From NCBI GenBank assembly GCA_026874595.1, contig CM049317.1, forward strand, positions 9,646,382 to 9,710,381: a stretch of DNA of 64,000 bases, read 5' to 3'. The DNA is from Sipunculus nudus (taxonomy: Eukaryota > Annelida > Sipuncula > Golfingiida > Sipunculidae). The notes beneath the pieces were generated by a model, which had not been told where the DNA came from, did no database searches, and was given only the letters and a program-made list of their open reading frames with translations. Below are positions 11,847 to 25,475 of the stretch, one piece after another; the first letter of the stretch is position 1; each line of letters opens with the position of its first letter. Made by a program: the position numbers and the translations under genes.

Positions 11847-11946
11847 GTATGTCAGGTATTTTTTCAAGATCTCGAGATTGATGGTACTTTCGATGAAAAC
11901 AGTTTTAATACCTTAATAATGAAACTTTAGCTTTAGTTTTAGTTTA

Positions 11947-11947
<1 letters not shown>

Positions 11948-11990
<43 letters not shown>
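11948..11990. repeat. (TC)n microsatellite
   Basis: About 42 bp of alternating TC. It generates a spurious Arg-Glu repeat frame on the minus strand. Confidence 0.95.
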
Positions 11991-11991
<1 letters not shown>

Positions 11992-12644
11992 CAAGGGCCA
12001 TAATTATACATTTTGTGCAAAATACATCTATGGGCTTGTTTGCAAACATATAAAATATTGTTGGTGTAAACCGTTCATGATACATTTCTGTTTCAATTTT
12101 ATCTGTGAATACATATATCAACACAATTCAGAATATGTAATGATGCCGATAAATGTGTATATTTGTGCATTAACACACAAATATATAATTAATGTACACA
12201 TCATATATATTGTAAAAATATCGTATATACACAATGTATATTAATATAGCGGAAACATAATAATTATGGGGAATGTGTTAATAATTGGTCGATACAGAAT
12301 CTGATAATTGATAATACTGGAAAAAAATATATATGAAAAAATTCATGAAGTTTAGAAAAATATTTCTGAACACCGCATACTTGAATATCCAGTTATCGTC
12401 CACAGACCGGCCTTCAATTAACAGTTCTTTGTTCAATTAGTTACGGATCGAATTTGCCTCTAGATTGACGAAGTAAAAATTGTAAAATGCTCCGAGTCTC
12501 GTATTTGACACATTATACCAAACATGGCCGTTTGAGTCCATGATGCCTTTTGAGACGCTGAATTGCGATTTTATTTTACATATTCAAATAAGTGTTAAAC
12601 ATAAATTTACTGACTGACTCGTGCAGGTCTATGGCGTTTTGCAG

Positions 12645-12697
12645 GCGCAGAATGAAGGGATTTTCCAGACGTCCCCCTAAGAGAATCAGCCATATGG
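12645..12697 (+). CDS. Candidate second exon, phase-compatible with 11758-11846
   Basis: The acceptor gttttgcag ends at 12644 and the donor gtaatt starts at 12698. The first base completes the Arg codon left by 11758-11846, and the 53 nt then encode RRMKGFSRRPPKRISHMG with no stop; the other two frames contain stops. The peptide is strongly basic. Two alternatives compete: a second donor (gtgagt at 12787) with an acceptor such as aatccag near 12737 would give a different in-phase exon (KSARRFYEFETYLGHAKIL). Both cannot be right in one transcript unless alternatively spliced. There is no recognisable homology. Confidence 0.3.
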
Positions 12698-12786
12698 GTA
12701 ATTGCTAGGAAGAGCAGGCAAATCCAGGAAATCTGCCAGAAGGTTTTATGAGTTTGAAACATACCTTGGCCATGCAAAAATTTTAG

Positions 12787-13440
12787 GTGAGTAGACCTTG
12801 CCCAGCTGTTTACTAGGTTTCAGGCTAACGTAATTATCATGTTAATGGCTACGGACGGGGGCACGTACCGTGGTTGTGAGCGGTGAGTTTAGCGGTGGTT
12901 TTCATTATTACTTGATCTGTGTTTATACACACCGGGCCGCCTGCAGGTATTATAACACATGCACCCAACGCATATACAGGTTCGTGCGTTATACTTTTTA
13001 CGCATCCGCTTCAGTTTCGTATATTTGTCATCTTAAACTTCCCCCATCCCGTCGGAGACAGGCGGATAAGTTCACTAAATAGCTAAAATGGTCACATCTT
13101 GTCTCGGCGCAGCGTTCCGTGCCATCCATCTGGTATTGGAAGACTCTCTGGCCCACGCCCACATTTTGATCAGTAGCTGGATCTATCGACATAAACGTTG
13201 ACTTGGCCAGATGACATTAGCCTTTGGATGGCCTACGTAATGACGTCGCTGTCAAAACAGCTGTACAGACACCATACAACATAGAAATGGATTGAACTCA
13301 ATCTGTGTATGGCGTAATGCCCAGATCCATTCTATATCAGCCTTCATTCATTCAATCTATTTTGTAAGAAGTAAGAAATGTGCATCTTTTATCTTTAATC
13401 TAGCTTTTTGGTTGTGTTTGTTTTAGTGTGGATGGGGGTG
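12787..13440. other. Moderately GC-rich noncoding stretch
   Basis: No convincing exon. A 70-codon frame at 12870-13082 has no recognisable motif. Confidence 0.35.
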
Positions 13441-13464
13441 GGGGGTGGGGGGGGGGGGGGGGGG
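13435..13464. repeat. Poly-G tract
   Basis: G-rich with single T interruptions, ending in an uninterrupted run of 18 G at 13447-13464. Confidence 0.95.
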
Positions 13465-13953
13465 TGATAGGGGTAGGGCGTTAGCCTCCCCAGCTTAATA
13501 ATATTAATAATATTAATATGTCTGTTTACGTTCTGCCCTTCCTAGGCTGTAACCACAGGCATTTCAACTGAATCATTATCCCAAATAACAAACTCTCTGC
13601 ACTTGTGTATGGCCAAGTCTATATTAACATTATTTATAACATTATGTCACATTACATCAGAGGATTTAGGATCATTCTTGCAGTGTAGTACTACCCACGT
13701 GTAATCTCAGCTTATATTATAAATAATTATAGCAGTTTGTGGTCCAGATAGGAAGGATATATTCTGTAATCAATGTCTATTATTCTGATTATTTAAATAA
13801 TTTAATTTCTGATTGATTAATCATTTTCTGAACAGCTGAGTGAGGGGGATATTTATATATACCCCCATCCCTCCACTGTATGAACACCCCTGACCACAAT
13901 TTTATAACTTACGAATGTACAAAAATGTTACAAAGGAAAAGAATCCTTACATC

Positions 13954-13965
13954 ATATATATGTAC

Positions 13966-14002
<37 letters not shown>

Positions 14003-14003
14003 T
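13954..14003. repeat. (TA)n/(CA)n microsatellite
   Basis: ATATATGTACATATATATATATA then about 24 bp of alternating CA. Confidence 0.9.
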
Positions 14004-16031
14004 ATAACTAGGTTTTATCTGCTTCCTCCAGGTTACATGCTTTATTTTTAAATTAAGTTTCGTGACTTCAAAATGGCGGTGTCTGTGCTGCCAGATGCAT
14101 TTATTTAAATAATGTTTTCAGACTCTGTTCTCATACATATCTATATTTTATCAATGACCAATTTCCACCCCTGGGCAAATAATTTATTGTAACATTTTTC
14201 CTGATAGCCAACCATGGTTGGTAAAACATGAAATTTGCAAACCTGCTTTCAGTCTTTGCAAATAGTCCTGCCAGGGTTTATGTAAACATGTAGTCTTAGT
14301 GAGTAGCTAAATCTTGGCTGTTCATCCAGACACAATGTTTGGCCTGCCATCGCAGTGAATGTGCCTTTTCATGGCATAAGTAAATCTTTGTTCACACTCT
14401 GTGAAAACATCTGACATACATGTAAATATTATAATTGCTGATTAATTCCACTAAACTTTACCCCATACAGGGCTCATCACTAATTGTTAACCACTTGCCA
14501 AGGGCAAGTAACAATTCAAGAAAATTATAGTAGGGCAAGTGGGTTCAAAATAACCAACATAATACTTTACCCAAAGGCCTGAATCTCCACTAATCTTCAG
14601 TAAGCCATTTTCTTTTTGGAGACATGACATCATATATATGGTAGATTATATATTTTGAAACCATAAAATTATGACCACCAACAGGACACCCATAATAAAA
14701 TTGTTGCACTTTCGAGGAGGTTGTTTATGCGAGGTCTGATAAAAAGAGCATATAAAGAACTGAGATGGTTGTTTGGTGAGGTTTTGCGTGTATCTCTTTA
14801 TCTTAAATAATATACATATGTTTATCTGTATCAAAGAGTATTATAATTAACAAACAATCATTTGAACATGTTTTTTGTGAGACATGCGAAATAACAAGCA
14901 ACAGAATTATGTGCAATGCCCTTTACATGTGATTACTGATTTAAGTGGGGCAAGTAAATTCATGTAGAGCAATTGAAAGATAGAAAGATAACTGTTACTT
15001 CCACTGACTGAATTTCATTCCACATATTTGTGTGTGTTTATGTTTATTCATAATATGTATATATATATATATTATATGCGTAATTACAGGCATACATAAA
15101 TGCAGACCCATCTGGAACTGGAAGTAACTCAACAGCTAATATGACTGATAAATTGGATATAAGAGTTTCATATCATTATCTAGAGTAAACTATTTACATT
15201 GTTATACTTTCTCTTTAAATGTTTACATAAGGTAACAGCCGATTGATTGCAAACAGTTGTTGGTATACCTAGTCGAGATAAATGTCATCACACAGACAGG
15301 ACCTGTCATTACTCCTCGTAGATTCAACATAGGCTGATACAACAGACTGATACAAACTGGCAAACAGTACTGCATGGTGATGTTATCATGTGTCATTGTG
15401 TTAATGTAGTGCGTGGGTTGTAGATACGTGTACATATCAGTCTGATCATTGATGTGACCAGGAGCGTACAGAAATAGTTCCTGTAGCCACAGGAACAGAT
15501 ACAGCAAAACCATGCCCGATATGAGCCACAACTAATTTGTACCTGATAAACTCTTGTAAGTTTTGTATTCTTTCAGTCAGCTGGGCTCTTGCCTAAATTT
15601 TGTTTATTTTATAGCTATTGTCATAGGCATACTGTAAAGTTCATGCTTTATCTCATTGTCAATATGGATTGACTGAAATATTTGACAGTTGTGCTTACTT
15701 TGCAGTCACATTAAGATAAAATGTTACGAGTTAATGGCAAATTTATGGAAAAGTGGTTTAATTAAACAAGCATTCTCTATTTAGATAAAAATCAACTGTA
15801 CCCATCACATGCGTGTCTTTTCATCTTATTTAGTTCATATCCTCTAGTAAACCTTGTATCTGAAATATTAATTATGACAATTCAACATGAAGGTTATTTT
15901 CACAACCTGATGTGGCAACAGGATAAGTGGTCTAATATGTCATTTTTTCAACTGCTATATCGTATTCAAGTGCTGTTGTGTACCCTGGCTGGCCAGGATG
16001 TCAGTCATAGTGGGTGCCTCTTGGCATGTAA
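14004..16031. other. Noncoding DNA, nothing recognised
   Basis: The longest frame is 102 codons on the minus strand (15223-15531). It is hydrophobic but has no recognisable family and no splice context. Confidence 0.4.
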
Positions 16032-16260
16032 TACTGTGGTTGGCTTTATATTCGCGAGGCTGAAATTTCGCGACTCATTTTTAATGTTTCACTAGAGTTT
16101 CATTTTTCGTGATTGCACCAGAACCTGTAAATTATAAGTACAGCAGGATCTGTATTGAGAAAAAAAAATCCTGCAAAACCTTACTAATTACTGGTTCAGT
16201 CATTAAATTAGGCCTTTGACGTGTATCACAGTCAATATGTATCACAGCCTGCAAGTACAG
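16032..16260 (+). repeat. Dispersed repeat, copy 1 of a pair
   Basis: It shares ttggcttt..tt/attg/cgcgaggct, tttcgtgattgcaccagaa and aagtaca with 22570-22800 in the same order over roughly 200 bp. The family is not recognised, and its ends beyond the shared part are unclear. Confidence 0.5.
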
Positions 16261-19200
16261 CTAATGCATGGGCCAGTTTTGAAAACTGGCACAGATAAGG
16301 TCGCTGATAAGGTTGTTTTCAGAGGTCATCTTAGTGGGAAAATATCTATGACGTGGTATTGTAAATTTAAACCGAAACTTATGCACATGCTTACTAGGAT
16401 AGTTAACATGATACAACTGATTCCAGAATTGTTAAAGGGATAAATGAAAGGAGATAGCTTGTGCAGAGACACTTGTTGCGGTCATTTCATTTATTTTTCA
16501 ATATTATATAAAAGAATTACCTGGATTTACCATTTTTTCATGCTGACATATAAGAAAGGAAAGCCAATGGATCAAGAGTCACATATTTTTTACAATTACT
16601 GACCTTGCAAGTGGGTCAGTGACAGGGTCAAATGTCAGACCGAATGGACAGCAGACAGTATTCGTATGCACAACTGACCTTAGTCCTGCACTGGAGGTCA
16701 CCCAGCTTTATGGAGATACCTATGTTAGCCTGTGTTGTGAATAACCAGTGACAACACAGGCATTCCGGTCTTTGCCAAAGGCAGTATGGCTGTTTTTGTT
16801 GGTAGCATAATTGGAAAACCACACAAAAATCCACAAAAATAACGTGTACATTAAACATGTTTTATTTTTATATTGACAAGGTCACTGCAGGAACAATAAC
16901 CTTTAAAACGAGGTATTGCACAGTGTCATATGCAATGTTGTTTCAGAGAACATTGAGGACAAAAGTGCACCACCTACCTTATAAAAGTATTTGATACTTT
17001 TTCTTTTATAAAGCATGTGCCATTTATGAGTGTTTAGATACAGAAATAAAATGTAGCATTTGTTTATTATTCATAGTAATGTATAGATGTATATGCCCTT
17101 TATGATTGTTATCATATCTAACATCAACAGATGAATGTAACAAAAGTGAAAGTATTCGGTCCCAAAAGGAGAGTTCAGTTGGTGTTTTAGGTGTAACCAA
17201 AACTTTTAAGTCTGAGAATTTACCGGATACTACCAGTGCGAAGTATCTAGAACAAATATTTCTGAGATAAGACACATGTTATTCTTGCACCATCCAGGCA
17301 CCAAAGCCAAATAATACAAAATCATTATTCATTGCTATCCTGACAGTTCACTATTTTCCACAAACACAGCAGGCATTTTTATGCAAATAGATTATTAACA
17401 GGCGATTCTTTATAATAGTTGTGATGTTCAGTGGCGGACTTGAGTGTGAAGGTCAAAGAGTGGGTTGTTGATAATTCTTCAAAGTTAAGAGGTTCGATAA
17501 AGCCAAGTTGAAAAAATATTAGCTGAAGTTTGTGGTTCTAACCTTCCCCTGAGCAAAATTTTAAAGATTACCTATTGCTTATAGTTTTGCACTAAACTGT
17601 AGATTACAGTGCATTTTTGGGAGGTTCCTCAGTGTTATGACACATTAAGGAGGATGATTACACATCCAGGACCTGCAGGTTCAATAGACACCAGGCCTGG
17701 TTGACACCAGGTATAGAATAAAGTGACAGGAAGAGAGTGCTACCATGCTGTCACAGTCCAAAACTGAATTAGAACTCTGTTAATGTAAATACTTAGCTTA
17801 AGAATTAGACAAGTCATCATTTAAAAATGTAGGCAGTTACCTCCACTGAAAAAAAAAAATCTGTTTAAAAGTTTCATGTGATTGTCTTTAGTTATACATG
17901 TCAGATAACGGAATCAGTGCCTTTAAGGGGATTTTCTCTAAATCAAAATTTAAGGGGAGTTTCTTTGGTCCATGTCTCATTCACCCCCCCCCCCCCCCAT
18001 GTTAAAGGCTTGTGGAACTCGGCTCATCAATTTTGATCAATCCAGCCGACTGACAAACGAACCAACTAACCAAAAAATAAACAGACACAGAAGAAACATA
18101 TCCTCCTTAGCCTGGGTAAAAAAAAACATTTGCCCAGCATCTCCTGTTACTTATCCATGCATATGGTGTTTGTAATATAAGGACAAAACACTGTCAGTAT
18201 AAATAATAATAAATTATGTAGGCTGTAAATTAATTATTGATATAAAATAAATCATCAGGTCTTTTATATTAAAATCTGTCATTGATGAAAGAAAATTTTT
18301 ACTAAATCTTTGCTCCCTTGGATCTGCCAAAGAAGACCATGTGATACAGTCAAAAGATACAGCAAAGAAGAATGTAAATCCATGATTTGAGAATTTTACT
18401 AATCTTAAGAAATCCCCAGGGACAGAAGCCAACATATATAGTTAAATTAAGAAATACATCTCATATTTTATTTTCTTAATTTTTTCTTGTGATTATAATC
18501 TGTATACCCGGTAATTATGAATAATTAAAAGTGAAAGCTATTTATTAATCTTGTTGTTATCATACTCTTGCATTTACTAAAATATGGATAAATTTTCTAA
18601 AATTACCTGCTTTTCTGAAGTAATAGTGTTAGTGAAGTGGGACAATTGCATAAAATTTATAACCCAAAAAGATACCCATGGTTATACCTTAGTTGTACAG
18701 GTAGCAGAGGAAATGTTTTGTCAGCTGATCCATACTGATATGTCAGCTGCTCTTGATTTTAGTAACCTGTCCCTGTAATTATGTCAGAAATGGCCCCTTT
18801 ACATACCTCAACATCACCATGACATGATAGATATGACAAATAAATTAGTGGTAAGTGGTAACTGGTATATATAAGCATATAGTGTTCTCTCATGTTGCAT
18901 GCAGAAACAAGAGTTTGACCTTGTATCTGTATTATAGTTATACATCTTTGGGTTTACAACAAATTATTTGGTCATGTCATGATTGATATCGTAAGTCATG
19001 ATATTTCCCAGATTTGCTTCACATATATAATCTAATACTGCATCTTGAGGTAGGAATAAAATATAAATATACTTTTTAGAATTATAATAATATAGACACA
19101 AGCTTGTATCTATTTGCATACCTGTTCATAAACATACATGAAAGTTGATCAAAGTAAATTCACTTAATATGTATGTACAGGAAAAATTAATGCCTTGATA

Positions 19201-19800
19201 GTCTGTAATTTTGTTTATATATTAGAAAATGATCCAGGCAAAAAATAAGTACATGTAAGTTGTAATTATATGATAAAGTGATGTTCATTCAGAGAATTGA
19301 GATGAAGATTTGTTAATCTGTAATCATAGTTAATATATTAGGGATCTGATTCATAACTATGTATACAATGTTATTATTAATAATAATTAATATATAATAG
19401 TCATCATAGTAATAACAATAATATTAATGATAATAATAATAATCATAATAATAATAATAATAACTACCATGGTCATCATCAGAAGTATTACAAAGGTAGA
19501 CATGACAGCCAAAACAAAGAAGACACATTTTATATAATAAAACTAGCCCTGACCACAAACAAATGCAAACTCAGGTTACCAAACATCAGAGTTCACTGGA
19601 TGAAATAAGACCAGCAGAGTGCTTAACACAAAGTGTCCACTAAAGCTGTACTGGGGTCACACTGGTGCTTTGTAAACTGTCATACAGTAGATTTATTAAA
19701 CAGATCACCAGTGTAGGGGCATATTAGAGTGGACTTGACTCGGCCACCGATATATTTACGCAGAGAACTGAGCGGTTCTGTAAACGAACATAGGGGCCCC
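16261..19800. other. Noncoding DNA with a poly-C tract and AT-rich stretches
   Basis: No gene supported. There is a run of 15 C at 17984-17998 and an (AAT)n-rich patch at 19420-19463. A 15-bp word GATGATTACACATCC at 17653-17667 recurs at 23956-23970, each time followed by a gggacc-like word. Confidence 0.4.
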
Positions 19801-20476
19801 TCAGGTGAAGGTGGCGGAATTGAGGCCGTGTCAAGTGTCGTTACTCAGAAGTTCTCCCGCCCAGGAAGTATTGGTTGATATTTCCTCCCTCACTTCAACC
19901 AGGGCTGGATCCATATTATCTACTATGGGATCTGTTGGACATGATCAGAGAATCAGGATTTTAGGAGAAAAAATCCTATCTTTTGTACAGTTCATGAAAG
20001 TTCGTTCCAGAACAGTTATTGCAGTGGTGCAGTTTTTACCCGAAGTTAAATGTTTTTTTAAAGAAAATTCATTGTCATACATAGGTGCCAGTTTTTTTGT
20101 GCTTTGTTTAATTTTATTTAATCTTTAGAAGTTGTATTTAACTCTCTTAATGGAAAGATACTTGAATCAGCTTATGCTGCATTCTAGTAGAATGGCACCA
20201 TCCAACCATCCATATTACCCTTTCTTCTTCTTCTTAACATTCCATGTGTACCCTTCACATAACCAGCTCTTTCTCCAGGATTGGCATCTATATTCATGAA
20301 GGACATAACCATGTTTTATAGGACACAATTTTCATTTTCAATTATCTGATCATGTTTACTTATACAAAATGTACAGGGAAAGAGCGACTAATGTGCTATG
20401 CTTATGCTCCATCCCAAAAAACTTGTACCCAGATGAATGTTATATTAGTCAGATGTCAATAAAATATTCACCACAA
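19801..20476. other. Short GC-rich island (about 19735-19900), function unknown
   Basis: The sequence around 19735-19900 is GC-richer than its flanks, and two frames are open across it (one 107 codons from 19805). CAG before gtgaag at 19803 could be a donor. The frames contradict each other and none is recognisable. Confidence 0.25.
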
Positions 20477-20637
20477 ACCTGTCAGAAAGATCACCTGTAA
20501 AGGCCACCCTTTCATGGTATCACAACAATATTTTCTGTGCACTGCAGATAATCTTGATATTAAGATTTGAGTGAGTATTAACACAGACTAAACATGAACA
20601 TGTTAAATAACAAACCAATTAGAAATTGGACAGAAAT

Positions 20638-20856
20638 GGGGGGGGGGGGTTGCACCTTTTGGGTTTAAAACCCATATTTTGTGGCCTAAACCTCTTCTTT
20701 TTTATACTTGAGGACCTTTTTAAGGTTTTCTTGAGCACTTATCTTCCTTGGGATGGACCTTCCTTTTTCAAAATCCTTGATCCACCCCTGTATAACCAGG
20801 TAACATTATTATATAAATCACAGGATATACTATATAAGAACCCCCCCCCCCCCCCC
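20638..20856. repeat. Pair of poly-G and poly-C tracts
   Basis: 12 G at 20638-20649 and 16 C at 20841-20856, about 190 bp apart and in inverted orientation. They could base-pair in single-stranded DNA. A 14-C run follows at 21464-21477. Confidence 0.85.
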
Positions 20857-21551
20857 AAACATAAATCTATCCCCAAATGAGACATCTGTTCATATCACCC
20901 ACTGACCAGGGAAACATGTTTAGTCTGCTAACGTGTATCAACAGATATTGTGGCGTACATGTGTTTACTCTTGTATCAGCTTATATCACTGCTGTTCACA
21001 GATCAGTATTCTTACTGTTCTAATGGACAGCTTTTCTGTATGAAAATGACCATATCACATCCTTTAAGATGACTTAATCAGTACACTTTTTACAAAGTTA
21101 TGGCACAACCAGTCTGACTCATCAGATATATCAGTTAAATACCTGGTGACAGTTATTGGATACCTACTCAGCTGGATCAGGTAATACCACAGTAAGGGAG
21201 AGTAAAGATGTGACAGGTGCAGAACAAACATGTATGTATAATTTTACTCCTATGTTTGCTCATATATGTTTATATTTATGCCCAATTGAGTAGCTTGTCC
21301 TTGAACTGCAATATATCCACCAGAGCCCAGTAGTTGCTTAACTATTTCAGACCTCTAATTAATTTGAAGATTTGGATGTGGTCCAAGAATAGCATTACAC
21401 CACCCTATACATCTCCTTGGATTTTCCTTCAGTGACACCTTATAAGGCCACTCACCCATATGTCCCCCCCCCCCCCCAACATAAAAAATCTAGACTTTAA
21501 CATTAATGTAGATATAAGCCTTTCCTCCACTCAACTGAAGCCTTAACAAAA

Positions 21552-22563
21552 TAAAGTGAAACCTGCCTGAAAGACCAAAGGTCTAATAAGACCATCTGTT
21601 TATTAAGACCATCCTTGAGTGAACCAAGAGCATTCACATTGGTTATAACCAGTAGTAGGAATTGGCTCTAAAATCCTATTTGATGATTGAAATATAAAAA
21701 ATGACCAATCATTGATTATTAAGGTCAACCGAAAGTATTCCAAATCTCATTATATTATCATATAACATAATTCCCTATGAAAAAATATTAATATAGATTT
21801 AACATAAAATGAGCCCAATTCCTGGAGGAAAAACATTGTTTCTATCTACTGTATTTTTCCACAAAAAGCTTGAGGTTGTGTCTTTTGTTCAAAAAGTAAT
21901 GGCACATCTATGAGCACTGTCAAATTGACAATGATGTCACACACTGGGAAATCCTGGTGACTGAACATTCTGGATCTCATCAAAAGCTCAGTATTTCTGA
22001 CACTGTCCTAAATTTTCAGAGAAGAATAAAAACAAAATGTATTGCTAGATTTAAGTCAATTCTAAATTTTGCCTGTGACATCACACTTTGCACCAGCCAA
22101 TCACATCAGGGTCCTCTCTTGGTTCTGGATGAAATCTCTCTATTATGTTTACCTAACCTTAATGGATTGTTTTATGTACCATCTATATCACAGTGAAATC
22201 TACTGTATGGAATTATACCTAAAAAAATATTGACATAGTAAATTCATTCCAACTTGTACATGGTGATGAAAGATTGATACTTCCTCAACGCATAAGGATA
22301 AACTTAAATGCTGTTCCCTGTCATTTTTATATCTCTATATTAGAATTTTATCAGAATAATATGACTTCTTTGGGTATATCATCAATTATGATCAGTTATA
22401 CAAAAGTGCAGTTGATTTAATCAATTATGAAAGGAAACAACCACTCATTGACATAATTGATTAACTTGCATACTTGTTATAACTGACCTGTCTAGTAAGA
22501 CCATGTGTGAATCAAGACCTTTGTCAGTCCCATAGGTTGTCATATAACACAGGTTTCACTCCA
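21552..22563. mobile_element. MITE split by an 826-bp nested insertion
   Basis: The left part (21552-21649) has aaagtgaaacctg.., aataagaccatctgt and ccatccttgagtgaacc. The right part (22476-22563) has ataactgacctgtctagtaa and ataacacaggtttcact. Together they match the 7263-7433 MITE. Between them, 21650-22475 is extra sequence flanked by GTTATAAC at 21642-21649 and 22476-22483. Confidence 0.6.
21650..22475. mobile_element. 826-bp insertion with 8-bp flanking duplication, unknown family
   Basis: It is defined by interruption of a known MITE and by the direct repeat GTTATAAC on both sides. The 8-bp duplication is typical of hAT elements. The left end begins C-AGTAGTAGG, but I could not match it as an inverted repeat to the right end, so the class is open. 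There is an ORF of 79 codons at 21957-22196 without recognisable features. Confidence 0.5.
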
Positions 22564-22569
22564 CGTAGT

Positions 22570-22800
22570 TACTGTCGTTGGCTTTGTAATTGTGAGGCTA
22601 GAATTTTGTGATTTCTTCATTTTAAATGTTTCGTGTGGGTTTCTTTTTCGCGATTGCACCAGAATCTATGAAATCGAAGTACAACTGTATTTGCATTTAT
22701 TATAAAATAAAAATAAATCCAACAATATCTCACTCATTACTTTTATAGTCATTGTATTATGACCTGTGTCATAGATGATGTTTTGACATTTATTATTGCA
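22570..22800 (+). repeat. Dispersed repeat, copy 2 of a pair
   Basis: It matches 16032-16260 (see there). It begins only a few bases after the end of the split MITE. Confidence 0.5.
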
Positions 22801-24473
22801 TGTTTGCATGAGAAGGTTGTGATACTATCCACAGATTTTGTTGTTGATTAACAGACCATGTTTCCAAAGGTGTGATTACTAACCAATTTGTGCAGATGCA
22901 TTATACCCTCTTGTTCATCCTAGGTAAAAGGGCAGCTTAATTATTCCGGGGGATTCATATTCACAAATATTTCAGAATATTGCAGAACTCAGTAGAGATA
23001 TACAGTGAAGTATTAACTACAGTTTATAACTTCAGGATTAATCAGAGCCCTGTGCATATAAAACCTGAGACCAAGAAACCAACTTATTATTAATATTATT
23101 GTGTACATGATACATTTGACATCATACTCATACAGTAGACAATGCCAGCAACTATCTATGGACTAATCTTTAAAAAAAATAATATTTGCACACCCTTGTT
23201 TTATAGGTGACACACTACCCAAATGTCAGTTGGGGCTGATCAGCCTCGTGGGTCAGTGAAGCTGAAACATTTGTGATTTATAACCACGGAGGGAGCTAGT
23301 TTTATTCATCAGACAAAGGGATACATGCGGTTCAGTTATTTTCAATATATGCACAGGCAACAGGGCATATAGCTATAAGGAACAAACATAGCATGGGCGG
23401 TCAGTTTATGCTGGTATGAGTTGGAAAAGGGTCTCGTTATATTATGATGTTGACCTTTGTCAAGAATCAAGTTAGTAGAAAACTTTTAAATTGATGGCTG
23501 CTCAAGGTATTTAACAATTGTAGCCAAACAGGCCAACAGAACACAAAAAAAAACATAATTGAAAATGTTTGGTAGACTTGCTTTCATTCAAGTATAAAAC
23601 TATGCTCAATAGCTAAACACTGCTGAATATGTAGAATTACCCTCGACTTTAAAGATGAAAAAAACAAATTTTATGACTACACCATATGTCAGATATACTA
23701 TAGAATATTAATCAGGGTTTATGCATCCATACTGTAGATTTTATAACACAGTGAGAGTATTTTATTTGATTTGGATACAAATTAGTATTGAGAGGCTTCT
23801 GTGCTGTATGGGTAGACCACATGATGTATGGATGGGAGATGGTGTATTCATATCTTGTTCTGCAGGCGTAATGGGAAGGTTGTGCCACACAGCTGTGTTT
23901 AACTCTCAATCATTTGTGTCTTTCGGAGCTCCTTCGAGTAATTATCCATCAGCTTGATGATTACACATCCGGGACCCACATCAGCCGACATGTTGAATAA
24001 TCATATATATGCAAATCATTACGTGCTCACTCAGAAAAATTATGAATCTTGGTATTTGCATAGTAGCATTTAGACTGACAGCTGGGAATTCCTGTTATTT
24101 GCAAAATAAGATATAATAAGGCATATGTTGAATTATGATAGTTGCATAATCAGTGCATCATCAGACATGTGACGAAGTATCCTGTGTAGTATCCTGTCCA
24201 AGGTCTGTGGTTTTCCCCGTGTTCTTAGATGTTCACCATTTGTACAGACTACTGTACGCTAGCATCTAAGCCATCTAGTGCCTCGTATTAGTTGTTGTAA
24301 CAAGTTGTACAATCCATGTTATAGTAAATATAGTTTATAGAATATATGATGATTTCAGATATTTCCCCACAGCAAACTTTGACTGACTGATTTTTCATAA
24401 GAATTTCAAACACATTTCAGTACTAGGATCTTTTGAACAAATTGTGTTGCAGTTCACATATTGGCATTCATTG
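22801..24473. other. Noncoding DNA, nothing recognised
   Basis: Two overlapping opposite-strand frames of 65-78 codons at 23712-23957 have no recognisable motif. Confidence 0.4.
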
Positions 24474-24630
24474 TACAGTGGGACCCCGCCTTGTGACCAA
24501 CCCCACAATTACAACCACTCTACTTGGCCCCGAATATACGATTCACACAGTTTCACAAATATGACCACCCCAAAATTACGACCACTTCGGTCAGTCCCCA
24601 AGATGGTTGTTATTGTGGGGTTCCACTGTA
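24474..24630. mobile_element. 157-bp MITE with TACAGTGG(G/A)ACCCC ends
   Basis: The left end TACAGTGGGACCCCGCC and the right end, reverse-complemented TACAGTGGAACCCCACA, form terminal inverted repeats. The TA at each end suggests a Tc1/mariner-type target. The interior is rich in gaccacc/acaacca words. Confidence 0.7.
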
Positions 24631-25225
24631 TATGGCTACTCAATAAATGATTGGTTATCCACTAGATGGCGCTGATTTTAATATTTTACTGACTAATATC
24701 TGATGCAGTTCTCAAGGCTAACTGCTAATATTGATGTATCATCTGGTGAATTTATCAAATTATTATATGAGACACACAGCTTCACATGTTGACCAGATGA
24801 CTGTATAATGATTAATGAATTAAACGAAGATACCTGAAGTGCAAAAATAAACATGAAAATATTGCTGCACATATTACTGTATTCAGGCAAACTACAAAAT
24901 ATGCAGAAATAACAGGAAAACAATTCCTGTTGTGTCACTTTAGGAAAATTAAGAGAAATTGCAAACCTGGTAAACCGACTACCTGGCTAAAATGCAGAGC
25001 TGAATTTTTTACTGTGTCATGCTCGGCTCAGTGTTCCACCTGTTGCCTGCAGTAACCATTTCAAATTAGCTATGCCCCTGGTCACTTGATCTGTGGCTCA
25101 TCGATTTGTGGGAGTGTCTGATGGCAGTAGGCTGAGGTAGCCGGCCAGTGCAAATTGATTAGTGCTGCAGGGCTAGCACAAGGTTGTTGTACATGGGCAC
25201 ATGTGGCAGAATTCAGGGATTGAAC

Positions 25226-25475
25226 AGTGTTTACATCAAGTGAGCCATTCATTTGGAATCTGTATGGTACATGCCGTTTGGGACCAGTATGGTAGGTTGT
25301 GCTGTTAAAGAGATGGTGCATGTATTACTGTATTACAGGTTTGAACACAGTGTACCTCTGTTAAGCTAGTTTATCATGCCATTTGAAATCTGATGGTAGG
25401 TTGTGCTGTTTAAGGGATGGAACATGTATTAATCAATTACAGGTGTGAACATAGTGTACCTCTATTGAGACATAT
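25226..25475 (+). repeat. About 115-bp repeat units, left group
   Basis: Two degenerate units share ggtaggttgtgctgtt, a-gatgg-(t/a)catgtatta and agtgtacctct. The same unit recurs at 29115-29335, on the far side of the 25629-29094 block. Confidence 0.55.

Noticed and set aside
15223-15531. 102-codon hydrophobic minus-strand frame as a membrane protein
   Set aside because: Stops are suppressed by local composition only; no start context, splice sites or homology are evident.
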